A program made the translations under genes and the position numbers. This document shows positions 1 to 10,654 of a stretch of 64,000 nucleotides of DNA, piece by piece. The stretch comes from Aurantiochytrium sp. KH105 (Eukaryota > Sar > Bigyra > Thraustochytrida > Thraustochytriidae): contig BGKB01000232.1 of the NCBI GenBank assembly GCA_003116975.1, positions 1 through 64,000 of the forward strand, in the 5' to 3' direction. The notes under the pieces were generated by a model. It was not told where the DNA came from, searched no databases, and saw only the letters and a program-made list of their open reading frames with translations. The stretch's first letter is position 1; every line of letters starts with the position of its first letter.

Positions 1-2231
1 CGACCATCGCCGCCCTGGTACAAGAGATTACGCGCGTCGCCAACGATCTTTTTCGTCTTCTTCTTGGTTTTGTCAAGAATCACGGTGAGTTGCTCGACGC
101 TCAACGGCTCGCGCGCTGCCACGATGGGAGTTAGCAATGACTGATAGGCATCCTCACCGCCCATCTTGTCGCGCAGGCGCTCAAAGTACTCTTCGAACAT
201 GCCGCCAAGCCCATTGGGGATGGCGTCTTTGTGAGAGATGTCCTGCAAGGTCAGCACTCCACCTTGTTTCTCCTCGTGCATCCGGTTCAGGGTCTCGGGA
301 AGGAAGCTCGCCCAGAGAAAGAGACCTTCGGATCGCTCGGAAAGAATCTTGGCGCAAGAAGCAACGTCTTTTTGCTCCACGGTATCTTTCATGTCGCACA
401 GCAAATGCTCGATGTGTTTTTCGATGTCGCGAAAGTTCTCTTCGTCCTTGAGCTCCAGCACTTTAGAATCAAGGCTATTGTTGGTGATGCCGCGCTGGAT
501 CTCGCCTTCGGGACGTGTGCTCACGACCAAGCTGAGCCATGCCGGCATCGCATCCTTCCACGTGCGAATGACCTTTCGCAAAACATCGTCGCTCTTGCTG
601 CACTCATCGAGAGCGTCGAGCACGACCACTTGTCGCATCTGGTCTGACCCGAGCTTGGTTGCAGGATTGACGAGAATGGTCTGGAATACGTCGGCCAGAG
701 GCTTGTCACGAATACCGTCCAAGCTCTCGGAGTCCAGTGCATCGGTAAAGCCAGGCACGCTCAGGCAGAGCTGCCATGCAATGCTCACAAGAGCCTCTTT
801 CGGCGCAGCGGTCGTGACTTGATCATGCCGAAAGAAATGATATGCCGCAACAAAAATAGGATGGCGCTCTTTCTTGCTACGGCGCCACAAGCTACGTACA
901 CGTGACGACTTTCGGCGCGACTCGGCGCGTTCATCAGCCTTGCTCTTTTCGACATCTTCGTCAGTTTTCAGAGCGCCTCCGCGGTGGCAAAGCTCGGCCA
1001 TGATGACGCTTTTGCCGACGCCACCGTCGCCCACAAGAATGAAGACGGCGCTCTTGTTGTCGCTGTACCACTTGCAGAGTTCGTCGACGATCCAGCTCCG
1101 CGTGCCGAGGGTAAAGTTTTCCGCCTTGCCCTTGGCCCATGCCTCTGAGCTGCACGGATTCAGGCGAGGATAAACGTCGCGCATTAGAGGAGTGAGGTCC
1201 GATGAAGCCTCGGGCGTCTCGATGCGCATGTGAACGGCATTGACGAGGCTTTCGATCGCCTCGTCCGAAAAACTGCCATTCGAACATTGGGAAAGATTCA
1301 CCGGTGCTTGCCTTGTGAGCGCGAGCTGAAATCGCCCATTCCACCCGGTTGCGGGCTTAGTCATGTCCTCTTCCAGCGCAGCGACCACGATGCGGTCAAA
1401 TCGTTTGTTGCCAGCATATTGGAACTCCTTGAGGCAGTTATCGGCATAGTTACCGCTGTTGATCTTTTCCATGTACCTTTTGGTCGCGAGAATGAGGAAC
1501 ACCTTCGATTTTTCGATGCCCTTTGCCATACTCTCGTCAGTGCTTCCAGACATCTCATTGTCATCGAGCCACGCTTCAAGACCTTGGTCACGCAGTTTTA
1601 GAGCAATTTCGATGGCTTTATCGTGAACGCCCCACTCATGCGAAACGAAGAAGTGAAACTCCTTGCTATCCAGAGCTGGCGAAACACGAACTTGGGCGGC
1701 ATCAACTTGGGCCATGATCGCACGAATGTCAGCCTTGACGGGGTCACAGAAATCGACATAGAGTAGATTGGGCATGTACCACGCAATCGCGCCTTTCCAG
1801 TCCTTTTGTTCATACATTGTATCGTCGATGAGGATGGGTACAAGCGCGTTCGGGAGGATCCTCGCCACTGCCTCAACGAGCTTCCAATTGTCTTCGAGTT
1901 TTTTGCTCACGAACAGTAGAGCGACCTCGGCATTTTTGGCCTCCTCTTCTGCCTCTGCGGCGTGGCTGCCGGTGCGCACGGGCACGCTGAGGTAGGGCTG
2001 AATCGCGTCAACCAGCTGCTCGGCCACGGTCTCGTCAGCGGGATCGTGTACGACGAGGACGGCGACGTCGGCGAGCACCTCAGGGGGACTGCGAAGCGCC
2101 TCCGCCTGCTCAGACGCGGCAGTATAGAGCTCTGCCCCCGCCTGCGCGGCATCGTCAACCTCGACCTCTGCGTGCGCTCCGCCGACGCGACCTCCGTTGA
2201 AGAACGCAATCAAGCTCTTCACCCTCACCAT
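1..2231 (-). CDS. TIR-TIR-NACHT STAND (NLR-like) protein, 3' part off the left edge
   Basis: Read on the minus strand from ATG 2231 (good context, AAACCATGG), the frame stays open to base 1, giving at least 743 residues. A first TIR-like domain spans about residues 57-165 (strand A DVAVLVVHDPADE). A second, more canonical TIR spans about 190-310, with FFVSHEWG, the AWLDDNEMSGS loop and a CLKEF helix; that Glu aligns with the catalytic Glu of NAD-cleaving TIRs (inference). A FTLGTRSWI linker leads into a NACHT NTPase with Walker A GDGGVGKS at 401-408 and Walker B VVVLDALDEC with its first Asp near 539. STAND proteins of this kind use NTP-driven oligomerisation to bring TIR domains together in innate immunity or cell death. 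The C-terminal sensor, expected to be LRR, TPR or WD repeats, lies outside the window. The domain calls are solid; the signalling role is inferred. Confidence 0.88.
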   Translation of the reverse strand, partial: MVRVKSLIAFFNGGRVGGAHAEVEVDDAAQAGAELYTAASEQAEALRSPPEVLADVAVLVVHDPADETVAEQLVDAIQPYLSVPVRTGSHAAEAEEEAKNAEVALLFVSKKLEDNWKLVEAVARILPNALVPILIDDTMYEQKDWKGAIAWYMPNLLYVDFCDPVKADIRAIMAQVDAAQVRVSPALDSKEFHFFVSHEWGVHDKAIEIALKLRDQGLEAWLDDNEMSGSTDESMAKGIEKSKVFLILATKRYMEKINSGNYADNCLKEFQYAGNKRFDRIVVAALEEDMTKPATGWNGRFQLALTRQAPVNLSQCSNGSFSDEAIESLVNAVHMRIETPEASSDLTPLMRDVYPRLNPCSSEAWAKGKAENFTLGTRSWIVDELCKWYSDNKSAVFILVGDGGVGKSVIMAELCHRGGALKTDEDVEKSKADERAESRRKSSRVRSLWRRSKKERHPIFVAAYHFFRHDQVTTAAPKEALVSIAWQLCLSVPGFTDALDSESLDGIRDKPLADVFQTILVNPATKLGSDQMRQVVVLDALDECSKSDDVLRKVIRTWKDAMPAWLSLVVSTRPEGEIQRGITNNSLDSKVLELKDEENFRDIEKHIEHLLCDMKDTVEQKDVASCAKILSERSEGLFLWASFLPETLNRMHEEKQGGVLTLQDISHKDAIPNGLGGMFEEYFERLRDKMGGEDAYQSLLTPIVAAREPLSVEQLTVILDKTKKKTKKIVGDARNLLYQGGDG

Positions 2232-3008
2232 GGTTTCACGGAGACAGGGCACTCGCCGCGGCCGTCTTTGTTCGTTCAGCCGCGCTCCCCTTCTCGTGCT
2301 CGCCTGCCCCGCCTCGAGCCCCGTTCCCCTCGCCCCCGCGGTGGCGGCTGCGCGTCCTCGACCTCGCTCTCCGCCCTGCCTCGAGCGGCGAATTGGTTCT
2401 GCTGCTCGCATCGCGCTCTGCTCCTACCGCCCTCGGCGGCTGGAGCGAGGGGATAAGAGTTCCGGAATACTCCCTGGTTTAGGCTTCCCATGCATAAATG
2501 TCTTAATGAGTTTCTGCTGGAGGGAGTTAAACGAGAACTGTATGCTACGCGTGCTGCGCATTTTTTCCGAAGCCCTTCTTCTTCTTTCCATATAAAATCA
2601 GGGGGGCGGGTGCGCGTGCACAACGCACTTCCAATGGCTGTGGCTGGCGGCCGTTCTCCGGCGTGTCCAGCGTGCACACGTCGCGCGAGCCCGTCCGTCC
2701 GCAGCCTTTCCCCCTCCCTGCCTCCGCGAGTGGTAGTGGGCTTGAAGGGAAGGGAAAGCGTGCCGGGCCTGGAAGGAGAAGGGGGAAGGGGGGGAAAGGG
2801 GGATGACAGGAGTGATTGGGATGTAAAGGACGAAAGTGTGTGCTCGCGGTTCCGGACGCAGTCGCTGCGTATTTAACTTAAATTTAAAAAAAAATTGACT
2901 ACGCGCAAGACTTCTTGTCATGATCTAGCGGGGAAAACACCCTGGGCAATAGAAAGATAGACGATAGTTTGGTATGGTCTACATCGTGAAGGCGCGGTAT
3001 ACATACCT

Positions 3009-3048
3009 TGTGGAGGTTGAGCTTGGTAGTACTTGGTGCCGGCCATCT
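3009..3048 (-). other. Possible orphan first exon ending at a consensus splice donor
   Basis: On the minus strand an ATG at 3048 encodes MAGTKYYQAQPPQ and runs straight into AAG|GTATGT, a consensus 5' splice donor. The peptide looks coding-like, with a Gln/Pro-rich start as in small XYPPX-type proteins. No matching second exon was found downstream between 2232 and 3000. It may be a gene fragment, a pseudogene remnant or chance. Confidence 0.25.
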
Positions 3049-3195
3049 TATCTTCCTCAGCTTCATGGTGCGATTCACACCCTATGTTGTGCGTGCTCTT
3101 TGGGTTGGCGTCTCGTTTCGGGTTCTTCACGAACGAGGCTATCTGAAACTGTCCGGTCTGCGACATGCCAGCGCCCTAGACCTCATCGTTTAACA

Positions 3196-3279
3196 GATGT
3201 CCTGCGTTGAACAAACAGCCTGAAAACACTTTACATTGATGTCCTGCGTTGAACAAACAGTCTGAAAATACTTTACATT
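3196..3279. repeat. Two tandem copies of a 42-bp unit
   Basis: The unit beginning GATGTCCTGCGTTGAACAAA occurs at 3196-3237 and again at 3238-3279 with only a few substitutions. It does not overlap a recognised gene. Confidence 0.85.
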
Positions 3280-3999
3280 GATGCGCAGGTGGTTCTTGTT
3301 CACCTCATGACATTGCTGTTCCCGTAACGAAGCACTTGTGAAGCTTGATCACGATGCCTGAAATGACTTTCTCTCTGTCACAACTCTGTGTGCTCGGCGA
3401 GAAGCGGATTATTGCTGAGAACGGTGGACCCACGACTCGGACGTGTTTGCCTCTTCTCCCTTGCTCTCGTCCAAATCAAAACAGGCCACCATGAACATAG
3501 TCCGAGAGGTTGTCGACCGCCGACACCGTCGATCCTCGTGCTCTCTAGGATGATGCAAGATGACAAGGATTGGTCTCAATCTTGCAAAAGGTGGAGCCAT
3601 GAAGGCGACAATCGTGGCAAGGGATGTGCGTCGTGTGTAGACAGAGCACACGAAGGGAATAGAATTCAAGGCAAGAAAAATAGTAGTAGCAGCAGGAGAA
3701 AAAGAACAAAACAAAGGGCTAGGCCCGCGGCTTTATCGTTGCGACACAAGATATTTTTGGATGAAGGGGTGGGGTGCGATAGGGTCTGGAGGCGGCGGCT
3801 GTGTCCTTTAAAAGTCGCGCGAATTCCGGGCGCCGAGCTTGCCCCGAAAGAGGGACGAAAGGCGGGCGGCGCGGCGCCAAGAGACGCGGCGGCAAAGACG
3901 TCGACGCTTCGGGCGGCCGAGAGGGTGGGGGCTGAGGAGAGAAAGAAAAAAGAGACGAGAGGAGAAGGATGGGCAGGAGCGCGCTGCGGCGCGAAACGC

Positions 4000-5609
4000 T
4001 TAGGCGTACACGCGGAGCAGGGTGTCCCAGGAACCTGTACAGAGGGCCTGGCCGTCCTTTTGAACACCGACAGAAGAGACGCGGTTATCGTGCATCTGGA
4101 GAATCTGGACCGGGGAAGTGGAGTCGAGTCCGTCGGATTTAAGGGTATCCCAGACGTTGCACTTGAAGTCATCGTAGCCGCCAAAGAGCAAGCGACCAGA
4201 GTGTGAAAAGGCCACCGAGGTGATGCCGCAGAGGATGACCTCGTTGTTGAAGATGTTGATCTCCTGGAAGGCGCGGAGATCGTAAAGGCGGCACGAGGAG
4301 TCATCCGATCCGGAGCCAAAGGCGGTGCCGTTGGGAAAGAAGGCGACGTCATTGATGTCGGATTCGTGGCCGGTAAAGGTGATGGTGGCACGCGGGGTGC
4401 GGATATCCCAGAGCTTGCAGGTGGCGTCGCAGGAGCCCGAGACAAAGAGGTTGGGGTCAGTGGGCGAGGGCGAGACACTCATAACATCACCGCCGTGGTC
4501 GGTGAACTGGCGCTTGACAGAGGTTGATTCGACGTCCCAGAGGATGCAGGTGCTGTCACCGGACGAGGTGATGACGCTGCGGGTGTCAAGGAAGCGGCAG
4601 CAGCTCAGGTAGCCGTCGTGGGCGGCCAGCTCGCACGATGCGCGGTTGAGCGCGGTGTCATTGGACAGCTGGTAGATGGAGCACAGGTTATCCAAGCCAC
4701 CGCAGGCTACCATGCGGTTCTCGGTCTGCTCAAAGGCGCAGGTCATCACCCACGAGGAGCGCAGAGGGATGGCCTGCACCTTGTTTGTGGTGTTGGCGTT
4801 CCAGATGATGAGCTTGCCATCCTGAGACGCGCTCACCAGCTTTTCGGTGCCGGCTCCGGCCCAGTGGAGAGCGTACACCTTGCCAAAGTCTGTGTGTGTA
4901 TGTGTGGGTGGTTGTCATCACATCAATCGAACGCGAGATGCATCAGTCAGTCAGTCAATCCGTCAGTCAGTCATTGTGTTCACAAATCCTCGTCCCCTCG
5001 ACTCCGCCGCTCTCCGTGCCTTCCGTCTCCTTCTTCTCTTCTAATCTATCCTTGTTCTTCTTTCTTCTGCGCCATGCCACGCCACGCCACGCCATGCCAC
5101 GCCACCGCGCACGAGCGTACAAAACAACAAGCCAGCCAGCGGGCCGCCTCCACTTTGGTGCCCCCTATAGCTCTGTGTCGCGCCGTATACTCGTGTGTGT
5201 ATGCCCGTGTGTGCGCATGTGTGCACGGCGCGTGCTCGCTCGCTCTTGAGCGAAAGAAGAAAAGAAAGGAAGAAAAAAGGAAAGAAACAAGGGAAAGAAG
5301 GCGCGAAAAAGTGGACTCTCACCACGCGCACGCGGCGACCTCGCGTGGGCGCCGGCGGCTCCGGCGCGCCAGCGCGGTCGCCGCCGTGCGCCGCGGACGC
5401 TCTCTCTTGCTCTTGCTCTCGCTCTCTCTCGCTCGCTAGCTCTGTGTAAACTTACGGCCCTTGAGCGTGCGGCGACTCCGCAGGTTGTTGACGGGCCCGC
5501 CCTTGGACGTGCTGTCGAAGGTACCGTCGTTCTTGTCCTCGCGCGCGGCGTCGAGCTGCGCCTTGAGCGAGCGGATCTGCTCCTGCATCTCCTGGATGTC
5601 GCTGCCCAT
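4000..5609 (-). CDS. Heterotrimeric G-protein beta subunit, two exons
   Basis: Exon 1 is complement 5456-5609 and exon 2 complement 4000-4889, joined as GGCC|GTAAGT ... CACACAG|AC in phase 1, giving 347 residues. Exon 1 encodes the N-terminal coiled coil ([19 protein letters not shown]) that pairs with G-gamma, ending LKGH at the junction. Exon 2 encodes the seven-blade WD40 propeller, including the near-invariant [24 protein letters not shown] and ACGGLDN, and it ends in a WD repeat ([12 protein letters not shown]). An in-frame TAG lies upstream of the chosen ATG, so the start is secure. Length and motifs match metazoan and fungal G-beta (about 340 residues). It would bind G-gamma and G-alpha at the plasma membrane downstream of GPCRs. 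The 566-bp intron is notable in an otherwise nearly intronless neighbourhood. Confidence 0.96.
4890..5455 (-). other. Intron of the G-beta gene (566 bp)
   Basis: Donor GTAAGT (5455-5450) and acceptor CACACAG (ending at 4890) are both consensus. The joined reading [13 protein letters not shown] restores the conserved first WD repeat. The interior is rich in short repeats, such as CCACGCCACG near 5072-5104 and A/G-rich tracts near 5250-5310. Confidence 0.93.
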
Positions 5610-5822
5610 CTTGCCGAGCTGCTGGTGCTGCTGCTACTGCGTCTCGCGCGCGCTGTCGCCGGGGAGGGAAGGAGGGAGGGAGGGAGGGAGGGAGGTCTCG
5701 CCGTGCACACGTACGTGCTCGATGAATGCGCTCCCGCTCGCCGCGATCTGCCGCGCCGGCCCCGCGCTGCGCCGCGCCGCGCTGCGCTGCGCTCCGCTGC
5801 TGTCCGCGCCTCGCCGCGCTCC

Positions 5823-5896
5823 GCTCGCTCGCTCGCTCGCGCTGCTGCTCTGCGCGTGCGGCGCGTGCGGCGCTCGCTCGCTCGCTCGCTCGCTAG
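5823..5896 (-). promoter_or_regulatory. GAGC tetranucleotide runs upstream of G-beta
   Basis: Two runs (5823-5841 and 5870-5896) read GAGCGAGC on the strand that codes for G-beta, about 215-290 nt upstream of its ATG. The same tetranucleotide in sense orientation precedes several other genes here. A regulatory role is inferred from recurrence only. Confidence 0.35.
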
Positions 5897-6095
5897 CTCC
5901 GGTCGAAATGGATCTGATCGCCGCCGATCCCGAGGGACGACGCGGAGCGCGCGCGGCCGGGCCTGCCCGCTGCCGTCGCTCGCCGCTCGCTCGCCGCTCG
6001 CTCGCCGCTCGCGCGCCGCGCTGCCTGCGTGCGTGCGCGTCTCCTGCGTGCGTGCGCGTACGTGCCTGCCTCGTGCCGCTGCCTGCGCCCGTTCG

Positions 6096-6440
6096 CTGTC
6101 TGTCTGTCTGTCTGTCTGTCTGCCTGCCTGCCTGTCTGTCTGTCTCGGCGCGCGCGCTGTGCTCTCCTGCCTCCTCCTGCTGCTTTTTTATTTAGACTGG
6201 CGGCAAGCCGGCCGGCCGCGCGATAGCCCACTTGCGGCGGCGGCGAGGCGCACTTGCGGAGCCGCCATTGTGCACTTGCGCGCCGCTTTCTTGTCCTTTC
6301 TTGCTTGTCCTTCTCCCGACCATTTCTGTTTCTTTCTTTTATTTTCTTTTTCTTTCTTTTTCTTTCTTTTTCTTTTCTTTCTTTTTTTTCTTTCTTTTTT
6401 TCTTTTTTTTGGTTGAGAGTTTCTTTTGCTGTGCGCTTCT
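6096..6440. repeat. CTGT/CTGC run followed by a long T/C-rich tract
   Basis: A tetranucleotide run covers 6096-6146. A nearly pure pyrimidine tract covers about 6296-6440, apart from a few interruptions. Read from the minus strand it is a purine tract lying upstream of the G-beta start. Apparent Phe/Ser-rich frames through it are compositional artefacts. Confidence 0.8.
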
Positions 6441-9400
6441 TTTTTTTGGTTTGATTTGGTTTGGGCCTGGCGCCGGGCGAGGCGGGCGGGCGGGCTCGCG
6501 CGCGGGGCCGAGGGCGGGCGAGGGGGAGGGCGCGGCGGAGAGCGCGCGGCGAGGAGGGAGGGTAGGAGCAAGTGCCGGCGCGCGGAGTGGAGCGAGGCGG
6601 CGAGAGCGGAGAGGAGCCGAGCGCGAGGTGTGAAAAGGCGAGCGATAAAAGAAGTAAAAAAGGAGGAAGATGAAAAGGCCAGCCGGGCGTGCAGTGCAGA
6701 GCAGAGCAGGGAAAGAAACGCGACGAGGCGGAGGAAGGAAGGAAGAAAGGAAGGAAGTGAAACTCCGGCGGCGGAACAGTGGTGAAGGGCGGGCGGCAAG
6801 TCGAGATTGGCCCAGAGAAAGGCATCTAAAAGTGGAATCAATGACCGACCGAAAGAATCGAAAGAATAGAGTGAAGAGCGAGCGCGCCCTCTCACGCCCA
6901 CTGGCGCGCGCACTTGCCCTCTTAGCGCGTTTTCATTTTAATTTTCACAGTGCTCGCCGAGAGAGGGAAGGCGGCCAGTGCAGCAGCGATAAGTAGTGAA
7001 GGAGAAGGCGCACGCGCGACGCGAGAGAACTTGGCCTAGCGAGCTCGCTCGCTGCGAGGGAGGGAGAAATCGGCAGCGGAGCGCGGGATGCGAGCTGCGC
7101 TGAGATGCACTGCGCTGCGAAGTATGATCTGCGAGGGTCGATCGGGGCTGATGAAGTGCCGAGGATGCATGCCAATTTTGGGTCGTGTTGCGGCCGAGTC
7201 CTTCCCTCGCTCATCGCTGCTCGGCGGACTCCAAGTTGACCTTGGCATCGATCGCATGTGCTTCACTTGGCACGCATTCTTGATGATGGATGGAGAACTC
7301 GAAGTCGAAGGAGGCCTTGAAGGTAGAAGAATGATGACGAACAACAACCTGGCAACAGCAGCCAGCAGTAACAGTGGCGGGTGCAGCCAACAACAAGAAC
7401 AAGAATCCTTGCAAGTCTTGATTCATTTCGAGGCTTCGCCTGACTCGGCTGTTCACCTGGCTGGCGACTGCGGAAAAACCAAAGGGGTCCGGGGGATCCA
7501 AGGGCATCTTCTAGGCCTACTTCGAGCTCGCGCACTGCAGCCGATCTGAAAAGAAAAACTAGCTGCAGCTGCATGGTGGGTCGCTCCTTCTTCTGGCTCG
7601 TGTCATACGTCCACTGGCGAGGCCTGCTCGGTGATGGTGTTGTTGAAAGGATGATAATGGTGATGTGACTCTCGATCCCACTCAACTCCATTTCACTCCA
7701 TTTCCACACATCATGAACGCAGCAGCAGCTAGCGAGCTCCTCGAGACCTCGGAGCGGGCCACGAAACCGCCCGCGCAGACGTCGCTGCTAGTCACAGCCA
7801 AGCCAGCACGTCCCGCCAGGCGAGAACGAAAAAACCTCCGCGCGAGCGAGCGAACTGTGGCTTTCTTTCGGCCGGCAACACGTGCACGCGCTCGCTCGCG
7901 GCCACGCGCTGCACAAGCAAAAGGCACGCACGCACGTACGCACGCACGCACAGCAAAGCAAAGCAAAGCAAAGCAACACAAGCAACAACGCGGGAGCGCA
8001 CACGTGCGGAGGTTTCTTTTTTCTTTTCTTTCTTTTTTCTTTTATTCTTTCTTTCATTCTTTCTTTTTTTCTTCATTCTTTCTGGGAGGCAGATGGAATG
8101 AATGAATGTATGAGCAAGCTCACGGTGCGTGGCACGCTTCGGCTCGCCTCGGCTCGCGCGCGCGCGCGCGCGAAAGTCGGCCGCGGGAGGGACGATGCAC
8201 GCGAGCTGCTGCTACTCTGCTGCTGCTGGTGCAGGCCTTTTTTATAAGGCCAGGTGGAGGCGCAGGAGCGGCCAGAGGTGATGAAAAAGGATGATGGCGA
8301 GGAAAAGAGCGGCTCCGCGCAGGAGGGCCTAGTGGGCCCAGGCAAAACTTGTAGCTGTGATCGCAGGCAATATTCTTTCGCGCGCACCTGCCTCCGCGCG
8401 CTCACGCATAAACCATTTGCGGCCCGCTTTGTGTCCATTGCTGCGTGAATCCGAAAAGGGGAAGCTGCGCTTGCCTGCGGACCCAAAGTACGTACTGCGT
8501 CCTCACTCGTCTCTTTAGAAGGAATCCACGGCATACTGATCAGCACGGCGCGACGGCAGATTGGGATCCGCAGCCGCGTGTCCACTTTTTTAAGATTCCC
8601 TCGTCGGCAGAGGAGATTTCCGCCATGTGGAGCTCGGGTGAAGAACATACAGGAACGAGGGTGTGGGGGGAAAGAAAAAGTAAAAATCACGAAAACAAAC
8701 TTGAAAGAAAACAATAAAAAGGTGGCGCTCGCAGCGCTCGTGCGGAGGTTTTTTGACATTCATTCATCAGTGTCAGGCAGACGGCCGGGTCGAGCGAAAA
8801 GTCAAGACCGGGGGACGGACGCCTGGAGCGGCCAGCGGAGCGGCTCCGCGGCGGGCGGCCAAACAGCTCGGCAAGCTTCGAGCGCCAGGCTGCAAAGGAG
8901 CAGGAAGCCGACGAGGCGGCGAGGACCGAGGCCGGCCGAGCACGTGCGTGCGTTTATGCGTGTGTGCGGGCGAGAGTGAGTGAAGGTGTGTGCGCACGCG
9001 TGTGTGCATGTGTGCAGTGCAGAAAAGGTGTGTGCTGCGGTGGGTGGGTGCGCAGGACCAGAGGCGCCCGCAGCTGTAGTGGACGCAGGGGGTGCGGGAC
9101 GTTTCGGATTCCCGCAGCGGACTCGATCGAGAGAGGAACGGAGAGATGCCTGGCCCCCTCCGTGAGGTAGCTGCGGTATGTAGACGCCAATGTGGGGCCC
9201 CGCATACGTCGAGCACGCGCGGATTGTATTGCATATACAAGGCTCAGGCTCATGCTGAATCACAGTGGAGTAGGTGGACAGGTGAGGGATGCTGCGGAGT
9301 CGCGCGCGCGGCGTCTGCAGGTCCGAACGTCAAGGCGGACGAAAACGCAAGACAAGACAAAAACAAGACAGAAGAGGGCAATGAAATCGAGGCGGCGAGA

Positions 9401-9649
9401 CTCCGATGGATAGCAAGTCGAATTGATCCATGGCGTGGCAAGGCCTGGCGCGCGTTGGTGCAATCTGCGCCAACTCGTTCTTTTTTCGCGAAGAACTCTG
9501 CTTTTTCCTTGCCTTTGATGCCAAGGTATAGACTCTTCTTCTACGTTTGGCGCAAACGTAGTATAGAGATTATTCAACGAGAACAAGTCTGTATCTTTCC
9601 AAGATTTATCCTTGGGATCCTCGCTGTCTCTGAAGATTGCAAAGACAGC

Positions 9650-10195
9650 GAGGCTGCTATGCGCAAATCACAAGCCTTTACGTTTCCCTGTCAGTTTGCA
9701 ATGCAGACGAGGGAAGCTCCAGCAATGTGAATGTTGTATGGCAATCGTGTCCTCCCCAAAACGTAGGCGAATCACAAGCCGCTGTGCACCAAGAGTTACT
9801 TCTTGGAAACACATCATGTGCGTTTAGACAACCATCGACTCTCAATACGCCGATCTGCAAGACCGTAATTCAGGCGAATCACAAGCCGCTGTGCACACCA
9901 AGAGTTACTTCTTGGAAACACGCGTCGATCATGGGCATTTAGACAACTATCAGCTCACAACACGGCGATCTGCAAGACCGCAATTCAGGCGAATCACAAG
10001 CCGCTGTGCACGAAGACTACGCCTATTTTTGGTGACTGTAAATACAAATAAATACAAATAGATCATGTTCATCAGCTCACAACACGGCGATCTAGAAAAC
10101 CGCAATTCAGGCGAATCACAAGCCGCTGTGCACGAAGACTAGACCTACTTCTGGTAAACACAATTCGAGCATGTTCACCAATTCACAGTCTATAC
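9650..10195. repeat. Degenerate tandem array of a unit of about 110 bp
   Basis: Four to five copies of a unit starting CGAATCACAAGCCGCTGTGC are seen, with starts near 9768, 9872, 9988 and 10114, and a diverged copy near 9664. Shared blocks include AAGAGTTACTTCTTGGAAAC, CGGCGATCTGCAAGACCG and CAATTCAGG. Later copies differ internally, one carrying an ATACAAATA-rich insert. The array ends about 460 bp before the uL15m start. Confidence 0.85.
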
Positions 10196-10625
10196 ATTTG
10201 CTCTAGTACGGTGTTCTTGCTCGCTTGCAGCATCACTCTCTCATTTGCTCTCATATATTTGATCTCATCAATGTGCTCTCATCCATTCGCTCTCATTCGT
10301 TTGCTCTCATTCTTTTGCTCTCATTCATTTGCTCTCACTTGCTCATGCCGTCCTGCTCTTCCCAGCCTTCCGGGTTTGTTTGCAAGCAACGCTATTGCGT
10401 TTGCCTGCCTGCCTGCCTGCCTGCCTCTTGCCCTTCCGCCAATGGGCCCCCACCACGCCACTCCACAATGCGCGCGGCCGAAGTGGACAATGCGGCTGCG
10501 CAAGTGGAGCAAAGGCGCGCAAGGGCGGCAGGCCTGCGGCTTTGCCGGGGCCACGAAAGCAGCAGAAGCGAGCGCAGCAGAGACGCGGCGAGGCAGCGGC
10601 GGCGAGCGAGCGGCGGCTGCGAGCG

Positions 10626-10646
10626 GAGCGAGCGAGCGAGCGAGCG
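10626..10646 (+). promoter_or_regulatory. GAGC run directly before the uL15m start codon
   Basis: Five tandem GAGC units end 8 nt before ATG 10655 on the coding strand. This is the closest case of the recurrent element to a start codon. Confidence 0.4.
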
Positions 10647-10654
10647 GCGGGAAG

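Larger units (their letters stand above)
2232..3999. other. Intergenic region with a possible orphan first exon and a short tandem repeat
   Basis: This lies between the 5' end of the TIR-NACHT gene and the 3' end of the G-beta gene. It contains G/C-rich low-complexity stretches (2740-2810), A/T tracts near 2876-2895, a TATA-like tract on the minus strand near 2590-2600 and the 42-bp duplication at 3196-3279. No convincing complete gene is seen. Confidence 0.6.
5610..10654. other. Long low-complexity spacer between G-beta and uL15m
   Basis: About 5 kb lies upstream of both flanking genes. It contains a GGAG run (5661-5695), CGCT runs (5823-5841, 5870-5896), a CTGT/CTGC run (6096-6146), T/C-rich tracts (6296-6440, 8020-8085), GCAC and CAAAG runs (7925-7980), a GC run (about 8156-8173) and the repeat array at 9650-10195. 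The reading frames here are low-complexity and lack recognisable domains, so no gene is called. It may hold long 5' UTRs and regulatory sequence for the two divergent genes. Confidence 0.6.

Noticed and set aside
5461-7000. Several overlapping frames rich in Ser, Phe or Lys
   Set aside because: They arise from tetranucleotide runs and the T/C tract and overlap the first G-beta exon on the opposite strand.
7088-7549. Plus-strand frame of 153 codons and minus-strand counterparts
   Set aside because: Contains a Gln/Asn run but no recognisable motif. Codon usage differs from the accepted genes and there is no supported splice structure.
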